Source: Entophlyctis helioformis
Lineage: Eukaryota; Chytridiomycota; Chytridiomycetes; Chytridiales; Chytriomycetaceae
Length of the DNA: 64,000 nt
Reading direction: 5' to 3'
NCBI GenBank assembly: GCA_025526915.1
Contig: JAHLKH010000084.1
Coordinates: 1 to 64,000, forward strand
The position numbers and the translations under genes were made by a program. A model generated the notes under the pieces. The model was not told the origin of the DNA. It was given only the letters and a program-made list of their open reading frames with translations, and ran no database searches. This document shows positions 24,640-35,521 of the stretch, in pieces. Numbering within the stretch: the stretch's first letter is position 1; every line of letters starts with the position of its first letter.

Positions 24640-25822
24640 TCGGGAACTGCATTACATATCAACAGCATGGTGGTCAGAAAAGGACGTATGGACATAAAAT
24701 GAACGCGTGCAAAGACAACATGTTGGCCATGCATGCATACCTTCGACGGTGATCTGCCAAGGCCAAAAGGCGAGAAACGGGGGGTAGACGCAAGGGCGGT
24801 GCGCGCGACGCGAGCTCTGTGCGGAGTCCAGTCGGCAGCGAGGGCGGGGCTATAAAGGTATGGGTTGTTGACGAAGTTGGGCCTGGCCGCGCTCCTTGTG
24901 GGAGTCTCGCGGGCAGCGGAGGTGGCATGGGCGGGAGTGGCGGTGGCGGTGGCGGTGGCGGTGGCGGTGGCTAAAGGGGCAACACGCGGCTGCTGCTGCT
25001 GCGTCTGCTGCTGCTGCGTCTGCTGCTGCTGCGTCTGCTGCTGCGTCTGCTTCGCCTGCTTCGCCTGCTGCCGTGCGCGTTCATCTGCATATACAGCTTC
25101 TTTCATAGCCTCGAAGAGCTCGGCCTCAGCTCTACGAGCGAGTCGGACAGAGATGGGTACATCCGGAATGTATCGGTCCTTGTAGACAATGCGCTCGGCC
25201 GCGCTCGATGTAGGAGTGCCGCGGGCACCGTAGGGTCTGTTATGAGGGTAGAAGCTATCGTCGTAAATGCGCTTGGGGCGGGGGTGCGCGGGGGGGGTCT
25301 GCGGGGCGGGGGGGGGGGGGGGGGGGGGGGGGGGGTAGAATGGGCGCTTGGCGGGCTCCTTGTGGGAGTCTCGCGGGCAGCGGAGGTGGCAGGGGCCGGA
25401 GTGGCGACAGAGGTGGCAGCGGGGGCAGCGGGGGCAGCGGTGCGGGCAGTGGTGAGGGCAGCCAGCGCGTCTGTCCGCGTGCGCTTGGGGGTGACTCGAA
25501 TATCTTCCTCCTCGCGCACCTTACGCTTGGCCTCGATCATCGTGGGAGTTTCGTGGGCAGCGAGGGTGGCAGGGGCGGGAGTGACGGCAGCGGTGGCGAC
25601 AGAGATGGCATCGGTGGCAGCAACGGCAGCCGTGGCAGCGATGACGGCGGTTTGGGCAGGGGTAGCGACGGCAGCGACGGAAGCGGTTCCAGCAGAGGCA
25701 GCGGCAGCGGCGGGGGCGATGGGAGCAGCCGGCGCGCCTGTCCGCGTGCGTTTGCGGGCGTCTTGCTTGTCATCGTCACCATCATCTGGCCTGCGCTTGG
25801 CCGCAGCTCTTTTCAGAGGCAT
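24640..25822 (-). pseudogene. Truncated paralog of the cyclin E-like gene (N-terminal exon only)
   Basis: The minus-strand start MPLKRAAAKRRPDDGDDDKQ and the following Ala/Pro-rich, NLS-bearing stretch (TMIEAKRKVREEEDIRVTPK) are nearly identical to the first exon of the cyclin gene at 49158. The copy then diverges at a proline tract with 28 consecutive G on the + strand (25308-25335), across which the frame changes. Beyond it a coherent frame encodes PKRIYDDSFYPHNRPYGARG, VPISVRLARRAEAELFEAMK and a Gln-rich stretch. A GT donor near 24742 and an intron similar to that of the complete paralogs follow. The next exon holds only six codons before a stop, so the cyclin box is missing. It could be expressed as a short protein; I favour a pseudogene. 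Confidence 0.55.
25308..25335. repeat. 28-base poly-G homopolymer
   Basis: This is an uninterrupted G run on the + strand, encoding prolines on the minus strand. Its exact length is likely unreliable. Confidence 0.85.
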
Positions 25823-28460
25823 GCAGGCAGCAGCGGCAGGGTGGCAGCGGCGGCAGCGGGTGTTGCAGGTGCAGCGGGGGCAGCGTTGGCGTAGTGACAG
25901 CGTTGGAGCTTGGCAGCAGCGGCGGCGGCGGCAGCTGCTGCTGCAAGCCGGCGGGTCTGGCTGCGGGTTGCAACCACGCCGCCAGCGATGTTGGAATGGC
26001 GGCGAGGAGAGGCAAGAGCCCCGCCTTGATAAAAGGAGCGGGGTGGCGCGTGTGTCGGTGGGTGCGACACACGCGGATGGTGCCGCTGGATGGCTCCGCT
26101 CGGCTTATGTTATCAAGCCTGCTCCGGCGCGTGCTGGGCGTGCTGGGCGTGCTGTTGATGCGCATCTGGATCTGCAGTCTGTTTTGCGACTCGCCGCAAG
26201 TGCCATCCAGATGAGAAGACAAAGGGCCACCGAGACGGGCCACCGAGACGGGCCAGCCCAGATGAGAAGACGAGGGGTGGCGGGCTGTGGTGCTCGTGTT
26301 GGTGCTCGTGTTGGTGCTCGTGTTGGTGCTCGTGTTGGTGCTGGCTGCGTGCCGTGCTACCGTCGTGCCGTGCTTCCGTCGTGCCGTGCTTCCGTTGTGC
26401 CGTCTACCGTCGTGCTTCCGTCTTGCTTCGTGATCTGGCTTGGATCTCAGGTGCAGGCAACGACGTGCAGCAGAAACGACGTGCAGCAGCCAGCGATGGC
26501 GTGCGCTGGCCAAGGGAAGCAGGGCAGCAGCCAGCGGGGGCTCGAGGCCACTGCCCTGCTCGCCTTGAGCTCGCCCGGGTGCGGCGGGCCGCGGTCTTGC
26601 TCGGTGCCCAGGTGAGCGAGTCGAGCCGGCTTGGCCTGTGTGGCCCAGTGCCGGTTTCGCAGACAACGGGGCGGCTGCTGGCGGATCGGCCCGTGAGACG
26701 CACAGAGGGCCGCTGGTCCGTCCGTCGCATGCTCGCATGCTTGCATGTGTGCGCGGGTTGTGCGCGAGCTGTGAGCGGGTTGTGCGTGCACGGGCCGTCC
26801 CCATGCACCTGCAAAGCAGGCTGGCCAGCGAGCGTCGCCATTGCCGTTGTTGTTGTTGTCGTCGCGTCCATGCTCTTGTCCTGCGTGCGATGCTGACTGG
26901 CCCGAGCATGTCCTGCTTGCCAGCGGCTCTGGATGACAGCCTGGCTCGTGTGGGCGGCTGTTCACACACTGGCTGGTCACACACTGGCTGTGTGCCACGG
27001 CCTGCCACTGACGTCGATCCGCACGCTAACCACGCTCGGCCCACCACTGACGCAGGCGCAGCAGGTGCAGCAGGTGCTGACGGTGCAGACCGAAGCGAGC
27101 CGCTGAACCCCAAGGCGCGACGTGACGCGACGCGGCTCGCTCGTGCTCGTGCTTGCTGCTGGTGCTTGCTGCTCAAGAGATCCAATGGCTGGGCCGCGTT
27201 TGCAGTCGTGATTGCCCCATGGAGCGCACCTGTCTGTCATCGCGGGGCGGGGCGGGTCTGGGTTGAGATCGGCTGCCATTGCGGATTGCATGGGGCCGCA
27301 CTCGGTGCTGCCAAAGGGTACTTGCACGGCTGCGAGCCAACGGACCGACTGGCCGACTGGCCGACTGACTGACCGTCCGACCAGCCCGCCCGCAGTCGAC
27401 AGGCCAGAATCGCGCGTTTCGCCGTGGATGTGACCCCAGGAGTGAGTTTGGTATGGTCGCAGGTGTCTGGGATGCGACAGGCTGACAGGCTGGCAGGTTG
27501 GCAGGCTGACAGGTTGACCGGCCGAAAGAGGGTTGCAGAGGCAAGTCGCTGCATGCTCTGGAGGCATGTGCTGTCAAGGGACGGTCAAGGCGGAGGTGTT
27601 GTTTGCGATCCCGATCAGGCAAGCAGACGGACGGCCGAGCGGCTGGATGGCTGGATGGCTGGGCGGCTGGATGGCTGGATGGCTGGATGGCTGGGCATGG
27701 TCGCTGCCCCTCAAGTTCCAGAGCGGCCGGGTGCACAAGGAGCGAGTGCCGCACAACAGACTTGCTTGCGTGGGCAGACGTTTTGGCAGCAGCGGCGGCA
27801 GCGGAGGCTGTTTGTTTGTGTCAGTGTGGCTGTAACCAAAGGACGCTGGCGGTATGCATGCACTCACTTGCCTGTGTGTGGTTTTGTGCTGCACAGACTG
27901 CCGCTGGGTCCCTCGCCCCCTCGCTCTCTCGCTCTGCCGGCACAGCTGCGGTGCACAGGCGCTGTGCACAGGTCCTGGTTGCATCGGAGCCTTGCGCCGC
28001 ATTGCTGCTGCGGCTGGTTTCTGTCGCGCAAGCCAAGATCGCATCGAATGCCGGTGGATGTTTGTGGATGTCAAGTGGATGCCAGGTGGATCGCATCTGG
28101 CTGGCCGCTTGCTGTTCTCCTGCATGCCCTCTGCGCACGATGGCCAGAGAGAGGGATGGTTGGAGCGGCAGATGAATGAACAAACGAACGGTCGAATGCC
28201 AAGCAGCAGCAGCAGGTACATTGCCCATCGCTGGCACGGAGCAAGCTGCCCAATACCTCCAGAGATACAACGCATTGGGACGGAAGCCATGCACCGTGCA
28301 GACATGGCCAGGCTCTTACATGCAGCATGGCAATATCTCGCGGATCGTTGTCTGCGTTGTTGATTGGCGGTGTGGAGAACTCCATGATGCCGCACTTGTC
28401 GACACCAACACGCCATCTGCCACTGGCCTGTCCATACCGCGTTGGCTTGCACCGCGTCTG
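25490..28460. repeat. Segmental duplication copy A (inverted relative to copy B)
   Basis: About 3 kb matches 46575-49530 in reverse orientation. In the stretch I compared (27700-27850 against 47210-47360) there are only a few mismatches. It contains the N-terminal exon of the truncated cyclin paralog and roughly 2.6 kb of its upstream region. The upstream region has GGTGCTCGTGTT units at 26290-26345 and CTGGATGG units at 27640-27695. No confident protein-coding gene lies in 25823-28460: the long frames there are low-complexity and are broken differently in the two copies. Confidence 0.85.
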
Positions 28461-28499
28461 CCAATGCTGCATGCGGCCTTGTGCGGATCGTCTCATGGC

Positions 28500-29540
28500 C
28501 GTCAGACATTGATTTGCAGATGTCATGGCGATGCACCGCCTGCACATGCCGAGAGCGGGAAATCGTGCATGTATCGACAGCAGTTGTTCCCCCGCCACGC
28601 AGAGATCCGGGCGAGTATGCGTCGTCGCTTACAAAAGCACTCCCACTGCGGCAGCGTACTGCAAGACCGTCCCGTGAGGCTTCGGCTCCAGACGCTTGTC
28701 AACGACCAGCGACGATTCGTACGGCAGACAAACAGGGGACGAGCCAGTCATGCCAAAACCGTTCAATCATCTCTTCCTGGTATGACCGCTGGCTCACACA
28801 CAGCTTGTTTGCGTGCCGGCTCCGAGTGATTGTGACGCCCATCCAATAATAGCTCAGCTCGCTGATATCCGGTATCTCAGATCCGGCATCTTAAACCCGA
28901 CCAGCCAGCTCCGCCTGGACTTGCTGGACGTCCGAGAGCCGAGGCACCATGATCAGGCGGCCGTCCACGAAGGCAACCACGTCCACGTGCTGGCCGTCTG
29001 TAGACCATGCGAGAAGAAGACGATGCACCGCTCGCTGCACGACTTCCTGAAGCCCAGGCTGAGAAGAGCGTCCACTGACAACAGTACCAATGCAAGGGAG
29101 ACTGGCTCAGGCCGTAGAGAGCGCGCAACCGACGCCAGACGCGGCCATCCTGCTGTGGCAGACCAGGCGGGATCACCACACAAGCTTTATCCTGCATGGG
29201 AGCACTCAGGAACGCCGTCTTGACATCCATCTGGTGGACCTCCCAGCCACGAGTCGCTGCAATGGAGAGCATCCTATGCATGTCGGGCATGGAAACGACA
29301 GACGCGTGCGTCTCAACAATCCTGGCCTGCATGAAACTGCGGGCAAAACCAAGGCGCGCCTTGAAGGTCGCCAGCCAGCCGTCATTGCCTGGCTTGACTG
29401 AGAACACCCACTTGACGCCGATAATCCTGTGCCCTGACGGCCGAGAGACATGACGAAACACGCCCTTGGCCATTGAGCGAGTGCCAAAGTTCTGCGGTCA
29501 AGACGCCCGAGGTCTTTGGGTACTCAGCGAACCTGGCTAG
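28500..29540 (-). mobile_element. Degenerate Ty1/copia retrotransposon pol remnant
   Basis: On the minus strand the reverse transcriptase reads IIGVKWVFSVKPGNDGWLAT, an AATRGWEVHQMDVKTAFLSA block and WRRLRALYGLSQSPLHWY, all copia hallmarks. Downstream come GVTITRSRHANKLCVSQRSY and, after a frameshift near 28758, MTGSSPVCLPYES and LQYAAAVGVL. The segment of about 29200-29000 has lost the catalytic YxDD region to frame changes. I found no gag, integrase or intact LTR. It is dead. Confidence 0.85.
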
Positions 29541-29987
29541 CACGCGGAAGAAGACAGGCATCAGCGCAAGTGGCTCGGCGTGTCGCGAGAGAAGAAGCGT
29601 GTGGGGAAACGGAGGCATCGGCGTGGAACGCGCAACATTGCATTGGTTGTTGCGCTTTGATTGGCAGCCAAGTTGCGGTCCCTTTGACACATCTGTCTCG
29701 CTTCTCAAACACGCACTGGGTAGATATATTCGGCGTAGCCAAGAGTGCATCTCACAAGAGAATCGGCGATGGGAAAGGAGGGGAGGGGGTAAGTGAGCCA
29801 AAGATGGGCGGAATGCGAAGAGAATGGTGCTGGGAAAAAAGAGATGGGTCAGGAGAGGAGAGGGCGATGTAGACGTGCAGAATATGGAGAGAGAATGAAG
29901 AAAACGAAAGCCGAGGGGAGCCGCATCAATGAATGCGAGAAAAGTATGTGGATCGTGAGATGTGAAGCGTGGGCAGCCTTGTCTTGC
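29541..29987. other. 3' flank of the cyclin gene, shared with the other cyclin locus
   Basis: No gene is recognised here. Bases 29660-29810 match 51225-51370 in inverted orientation (TTGATTGGCAGCCAAG, CGCTTCTCAAACACGCACTG). The duplicated cyclin locus therefore extends past the stop codon. The remainder is purine-rich (29760-29960). Confidence 0.6.
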
Positions 29988-32444
29988 TTATCCTTTGCCA
30001 AAGTCGTCTTGTTCGTCACCCTGCAAGTCTTCTGCGTCGACCTCAAATGGATTGACTTGGCTGTACAGAATGTTGGTAGGGTCAAGCCCAAGGACGCGCT
30101 GCTGGTCGGCCATCGCAGCCAGACGTGCTTCGACGAGCTCGGTGATGTGGGAGATGCTGAATCCGTCCATGAACTTGAGACACTCTTCCAACTCGACCAA
30201 GGTGAATCCAGTAACCAGCTCAACGTCGACCGAGATGCTCGGATAGTCTGTTAAACGCGTGCACATCAAGGTCAGCCACAGCAACAGTCAAAGAAGAGCC
30301 TGCATGAACACGAGCAGGCAAGGTCGGTGAGGGTGGGACATACCAAACAAAGATTCACGGGACATGACCGCGCGGTAGAATGCGCAAGAGGCCAGCTGGC
30401 TGTTCGAAAACTTGAGCGACTCGACGTCGCAGACCGCGTGATCAAGGAGCGACGCCGCCTGTGAAAAGAGCTCCGCGTCGACATGCTGGCGCCCGTTCAT
30501 GTCAAAGTCGACAAACTCAACGCCAAGCCTGCAGGCAGTGAGCATCCTGTGCCGCTCGAAGCATCCCCACAGAGTATCAATCGTTGAAGGAATGAGCACA
30601 TCCCAATCAAAAATCTGATAGATGTGCCATGAAATGTCAGCGACTGACGATACAGAGTAGCACTCAAGTGATCAAACGGCAGCAGAACAAAGCAGGGGAT
30701 GGCTTACAGTCATGAGCTTGACTTCGATCTCAATGTACTGCTTGGAGATATCTGCCAGCTTCTTTGGTCGGTCTTCAGCGGTCTTGTTTTCGTCGTCTTG
30801 GAGGGCAAACTCAACCAAGTTTGACAGACTAGGCGCACTAATTGTTTCCTGTGCATAGCAGCAATACATCAGCACTGAACTGAACGAATATGGACAAGCA
30901 GACGGCCAAGGATGATGGGCACCAAGTTCCTACCTCAATCTTTGCAGCGACAAACAAGCACGATATTGCCAACAGCTGAAATGTCGCCAGCGTCACTTCG
31001 TGAGATAGATACGCCATGTACGCATCCAAGTAGTTGACTCCCATGTGGAACGTCTTGCGCTGAAGCCTGTGCTCGTCCGACACTTCGCACATCCAGTTTG
31101 TGACAGCTTGGCGGACATCTGCATTGATCTCGCCGCAATACACCTCCCGGTCTCGATACTCTGAAAAGTTATGCTCGCGGCTGATATCCAGCTCCCATGT
31201 GGCAAGGAACTGCTGTACAAGGAAGCGGGGATCGCCCTATGGTAGTTGGATTGAGCCGCAAATCGACAGCATGATGATCAGAACAGGATACATGGATACA
31301 AAAGAACGCGTGCATGGACAGCATGCTTGTCAAGCGTGCATACCTGCGACCAAGCCTTGAGCTTCTCTGCCATCTTGCCTGTGTGGGCCAATTCGGCTGT
31401 GACCTTTTCCATAACGGAAAAAACTGGCGTGTGCTGGCTTGTTGGCGTGCTGACGCGGCAGCGTGTATCCGTCTTGAAGGTTGTTGCTGAGCCATGATCG
31501 ACCAAAAGCCCAGACGGGAGCTCTAGATTTTCCTCCTCAGCCTCCAGGTTCAAGGAAGGTGTTCCTGCAATGCGACTGTCGCCTCGAGTCATCTGATCTG
31601 CAGCCTTGCTCAAAGGATAGTCGATGCATGTTTCTGCCAGCTTGCCAAGGTAGGCGTCGTCGTCGGTTTGAGCAAAAGGCTTGGATCTGGGATGATCAGG
31701 CTCACAGTCCATGTCATCGGCTGACGGATGAGTGGAATATACGTTTGTCGCATAAAAGCCATCATGGTACAGGTTAAGCACATGTCGTTTGCATCTGCAA
31801 ATGCACGCAAGGGGAACGATGCACTTACGACTCCGGGGCCGCTTCTTTGTCTCTTCGATGGCTGTCTTGGTCGTGTCGGGTGTTGGATAGTGGCCGAGAG
31901 CCTTGAGGACACAGTTGTTCGATTCAGGGCATGGCATGCGAACGGGTCTGGTGTCAGCAGCAAGGAGGGCATTGAAAGCAGTAGAGAGATGCAACAAGTG
32001 TGCGTACATGCGCTGTCGCAGAGATTGCCAAAGGCCGCTTGAGCACACCATTGTTGTCATCCAAGCCGCTGCTGGGCGAGTGTCGTTCAAGAGAGCGAGT
32101 TAGACACGAGTCTGGTGGCACAGCAACGGCACAAGATAGGCAGAGTGGCGACTGGAGAAGACGAGACGGAGCACAGGAACACAGGAGCACGGCAGCACAG
32201 GGCAGCAGTGTGGCGGCCAGCTTACCCTGCGGCCATGGTGGCAGTCGGCAAGGTTGTCTGGACGGAAAACTCCGCTTGGCTGCAGGCGTTGGAGTATCCG
32301 GACAGCCTGCGAGCTCGACGCTGTTTCGGCGAGAAGGGAGTGGCAACGGGCCTGCTGCTGTGCTGGGCGGCGGTGTTGGGCTCGGACAGGCTGATAAGGC
32401 CAAGAGAGAGAAGTGGGGTGGAACGAGCCGTTGCCGTAGCCATG
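29988..32444 (-). CDS. Cyclin E-like protein, copy 1
   Basis: This is a cyclin with both folds and is likely to activate a CDK at G1/S. I start at ATG 32444 (MATATARSTPLLSLGL), whose exon splices in frame through GTAAGC to SGLDDNNGVLKRPLAISATA. Exons at 31960-31280 are disordered and end KLKAWSQ. The cyclin box reads DVRQAVTNWMCEVSDEHRLQ, KTFHMGVNYLDAYMAYLSHE and QLLAISCLFVAAKIE. The second fold (LDHAVCDVESLKFSNSQLAS, ELVTGFTLVELEECLKFMDG) resembles cyclin E more than A, B or D types. The C-terminus is acidic, ending DEQDDFGKG. Introns have matching positions in the + strand copy at 49158. Exon 1 and the gap 31280-31960 are the least certain. A longer N-terminus reaching 34047 is possible. 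Confidence 0.75.
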
Positions 32445-32487
32445 TTGGCCGCCAGAGTCGTCGTCGCCGTTGCAGTCGCAGTCGCAG

Positions 32488-33440
32488 TCAGACCGGCGGC
32501 CGCCACCGTTGCGTCGGCCGTGGTTTGGAACTCTGCGACAGATCTCGCCACCGTCTCTTCTGGAGCCACGGGTTCGGCAACGCCCGAAGGGATGAAGGAT
32601 GCGGTGCAAGACGAGATGCAAGATGTGGTGCAGGATGTGGTGCAAGACGAGGTGCAAGATGTGGTGCAGGATGTGGTGCAGGATGTGGTGCAAGATGTGG
32701 TGCAGCAGGGACAAGGCATTGGAGAGTCAGCCAAGGGCCAGCCACAGGCATGGGAGATGGCCAGCGGCAGTGCAAGCCGTCAGAGCAGCAGCGCAGGGCA
32801 GCAGTGCACAGGACAAGGCATGCGTATGCAGACAACGAACCCTGGCAGGAGGATCGCATGGCCGTGTCTGGGTCCGTGTCTGCTGGAGGGCACGCAGGGT
32901 GCTGCGACGAGCAGGCGTCGGCAGGGATCGCGCTCGCGTCGGGAGCAGGCGTCTGGGCGGGCGTGGGAGCCAGACGCTCGGGAGCAAGGGGGGCAGAGCA
33001 GCCACGGTGGCTCGCGCCGGTCTCGCGATAGGCAGCAAGGTGGCCGTCGGGGCTGTCGGGGCCGTCAGGGTCGCGGGCGGGCGGCTGGTTCAGCAGCAGC
33101 GGCTGCGTGGCTGCTGGCTCGGGCGGGGGCGACGTCTGCTGCAGCGGCGGCTTGAGCTGCAGACGCTTGGACGGGCCGCCGTGCGGCACGAGGGCGGCTC
33201 TGCCGAGCACCGAGCACGAAGCCACGGGCGTGAATGCGCTGCTGGGCATGCGGTGGTTGTCGTCTGAGAGCAGGAGGCCGCTGTGCTGCTGCGGCATGGC
33301 CGGGATGCGCGTGCTGCGGGGGGCCGTCTGCTCAGCAGGAGGCCGGGCAGCAGGGGAAGGGGCAGGGGCAGGGGCAGACGGAGAGGCGGCGGCGGGGGCG
33401 ACGGTCGCAGGCTTGAACGTGGCCGCTCTGCTGCTCGTGG

Positions 33441-33475
<35 letters not shown>

Positions 33476-34047
33476 GTGCTTCTTCGTGTGCTGGGAACCG
33501 TCGCGGTGGCTGAGCGCGTCTCTGTCGAGTTCGGACACGCGCAGCGCAGATCTGGGCTGCAGACGTCCGACTGGCCCGGCTGCTGGCCTGGCTGCTGGCT
33601 CTGCGCAACGAGACAAGCAGGCGCACGAGCGCTGGGGCCGCAGTTGTGGTGGTGGTTGCTGCCGGCAGCACTGCTGGCGTCGGTGTGCACGAGCGCCTTG
33701 TTATGCTCCCGCAGCGGCAGGGCAGGCGGCGGACGAGGCCACAGAGCAGCGCCGCTCGAGTCGTTCTCGCCATCAAACGATGCGCTGGCTCTGTGCGCAG
33801 CAACACACGATGCAACCGACTCGCTCTGCGCACACGCGGCGGGGCTCGCTGGCTGCATCGTCTGCGGCAGAGACCTGGCAGACTGGGCGCCAACGGCTGC
33901 TTTGGCCGGCCGGGCCGCCTTGGCAGGCTCGGACGCATGCACGGGCACGTCGAGGCCACGGCCACTGCCCGTGTTGGCCGTGGCGGCCGTGGCGGCGTTG
34001 GCGCTCCCTGTCTTGCTCTGTCTGGGCAGTGTCGGCTGTGTTGTCAT
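32488..34047 (-). CDS. Hypothetical disordered Pro/Ser-rich protein (uninterrupted 519-codon frame)
   Basis: An uninterrupted frame with a true ATG at 34047 (MTTQPTLPRQSKTG) encodes a Pro/Ser/Ala-rich protein with a polyserine run (near 33430-33475). It ends in His/Ala/Pro tandem repeats from the 32605-32706 array. No domain is recognised. In this GC-rich stretch other frames are also open on both strands, so the frame may be chance. It could be a separate gene, or an upstream exon of the cyclin gene that lies just downstream on the same strand. Confidence 0.3.
32605..32706. repeat. Tandem GATGTGGTGCA(A/G) repeat
   Basis: Seven or more 12-base units of GATGTGGTGCAG and variants (GACGAGGTGCAA) lie head to tail. 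All three frames on each strand stay open through it. Confidence 0.85.
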
Positions 34048-34257
34048 GCTGACAGTGCGTCTATCTGTGAGTGGCCTGCGAGTTGCCTGCGAGCTGTCTG
34101 AGCGACCGTTGGATTGGCAAGATGGATCTGTGGGATGCGATGTTTGGCAGCGCTGCGGCCCTTCAATGATGGATCGGAGATGGCCCAGATCCTAGAGCAG
34201 TCACGTGCCCTTGGTGCATTCTCAGAGCGCTCGGCTGTGGCAGGTTCGCCGCGAACA

Positions 34258-35495
34258 ATGGCCCTTATCGAGTTTGCACCGCTGAACGTGCCCCTGCACC
34301 GCAGACTGCAGACGGCAGCCGTGCTGTTCTGGGTGCTCCTGCCAACCCTCGCCAATGCTACGTGGATGCTTATGCTCTGGTTCCCGTGGACGAGACCGCT
34401 CATCCTCGGCTACGTCGCCGTCTACATGCTGTTCGATCACGCTGCCGAGAACGGCGGCCGCAAGGTGGACTGGTTCCGCAGGCTGCCGATGTGGAGGTGG
34501 TTCTGCGACTACTTTCCCGTCAGCCTTATCAAGACCACGGACCTCGACCCCAACAAGAGCTACGTCTTTGGGTACCATCCCCACGGTGCGTTCTGCACCA
34601 TGGGTTGAGCATTTGCTGGCCACGCAGCCAGCCAGCCACACAACCAATCGCGGTCGTGCACTCACTCCTGTCTGTGAATACAGGCATCCTGGGTCTGGGT
34701 GCCGTGATCAACTTTGCTACAGAGGCAAACGACATCAGCAAAGTCCTCAAGGGCATCAACCTGCGCGTCATGACCTTTGCCATGAACTTCACATGCCCCT
34801 TCTTCCGCGAGCTGATTCTGGGCAAGTCTTGCCACTTGCGTTCCAACGCAGCAGTGGGGATCACTAGCTGACCGCTTTGCGTCCTTACAGCGCTCGGCAT
34901 GGTTTCCGTCAGCCGTCGCTCGTGCGACAACATCCTCTCAAAGGGCCCAGGAAACGGCATCTTGATTGTTGTTGGTGGCGCTGCAGAGGCGCTTAATGCG
35001 TTTCCAAAAACGTACGACTTGGTCATCAAGAAGCGCTTCGGCTTTGTCAAGGTTGCTCTCCGCCACGGCGCGTCGCTGGTGCCCGTCTTTTCGTTTGGCG
35101 AGAACGATATCTGGGGCCAAGTGCCCAACCCAAAAGGATCGCTTCTGCGCAAGGTCCAGAATGCAGTCAAGCGTGTCGTGCGGATCTCTCCACCGCTGGT
35201 TTATGGACGCGGCGTCTTTCAGTACTCGTTTGGTCTGATGCCGTTCCGCCGCCCGATCGTGACCATCAGTAAGCCCAGTGTTACTGTTGATGCTGCTGAT
35301 GGGGGCAAGCTTACTCAACTTGCGTTGTGGATGGCATCAGTTGGAACGCCGATTGACTGCCCCAAGATTGACGACCCCACTGACGAACAGGTCCGTGAGT
35401 ACCACCAAAAGTACTTGGACGGACTGCAGCGCATCTACGACGAGCACAAGGACACGTACGCTCCCGATCGGATCAAGGAGCTGACCTTTGAATGA
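34258..35495 (+). CDS. DGA1: Diacylglycerol O-acyltransferase 2
   Basis: This acyl-CoA:diacylglycerol acyltransferase makes triacylglycerol at the ER and lipid droplet. I chose ATG 34258 because MALIEFAPLNVPLHRRLQT resembles fungal DGAT2 N-termini; an in-frame ATG at 34114 would add 48 residues. The hydrophobic hairpin (VLFWVLLPTLANATWMLML) is followed by KSYVFGYHPHGAF with the catalytic HPHG motif. GILGLGAVINFATEANDISK, VVGGAAEALNA, KKRFGFVKVALRHGASLVPV and FGENDIWGQV follow. Introns at about 34604-34682, 34829-34890 and 35270-35339 splice in frame. The end is DRIKELTFE. It is divergent from the cyclin side and in tandem with the RUS gene. Confidence 0.93.
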
Positions 35496-35521
35496 AGAGC
35501 GTGATCTCTCTCTTGTTGACG

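Noticed and set aside
24945..25060. GGTGGC and CTGCTGCTGCGTC repeats considered as a minisatellite or CRISPR-like array
   Set aside because: They are codon repeats (Thr/Ala and Gln runs) in the truncated cyclin paralog; no spacer-repeat structure exists.
25242..26615. 457-codon + strand Gly/Ala/Val-rich frame
   Set aside because: It is antisense to the Ala/Pro-rich exon shared by the cyclin paralogs and runs through the poly-G tract; its composition is explained by the complementary strand.
33107..34195. 362-codon + strand frame before DGAT2
   Set aside because: It is Leu/Gly/Ala-rich low complexity, has no domain, and does not join the DGAT2 frame.
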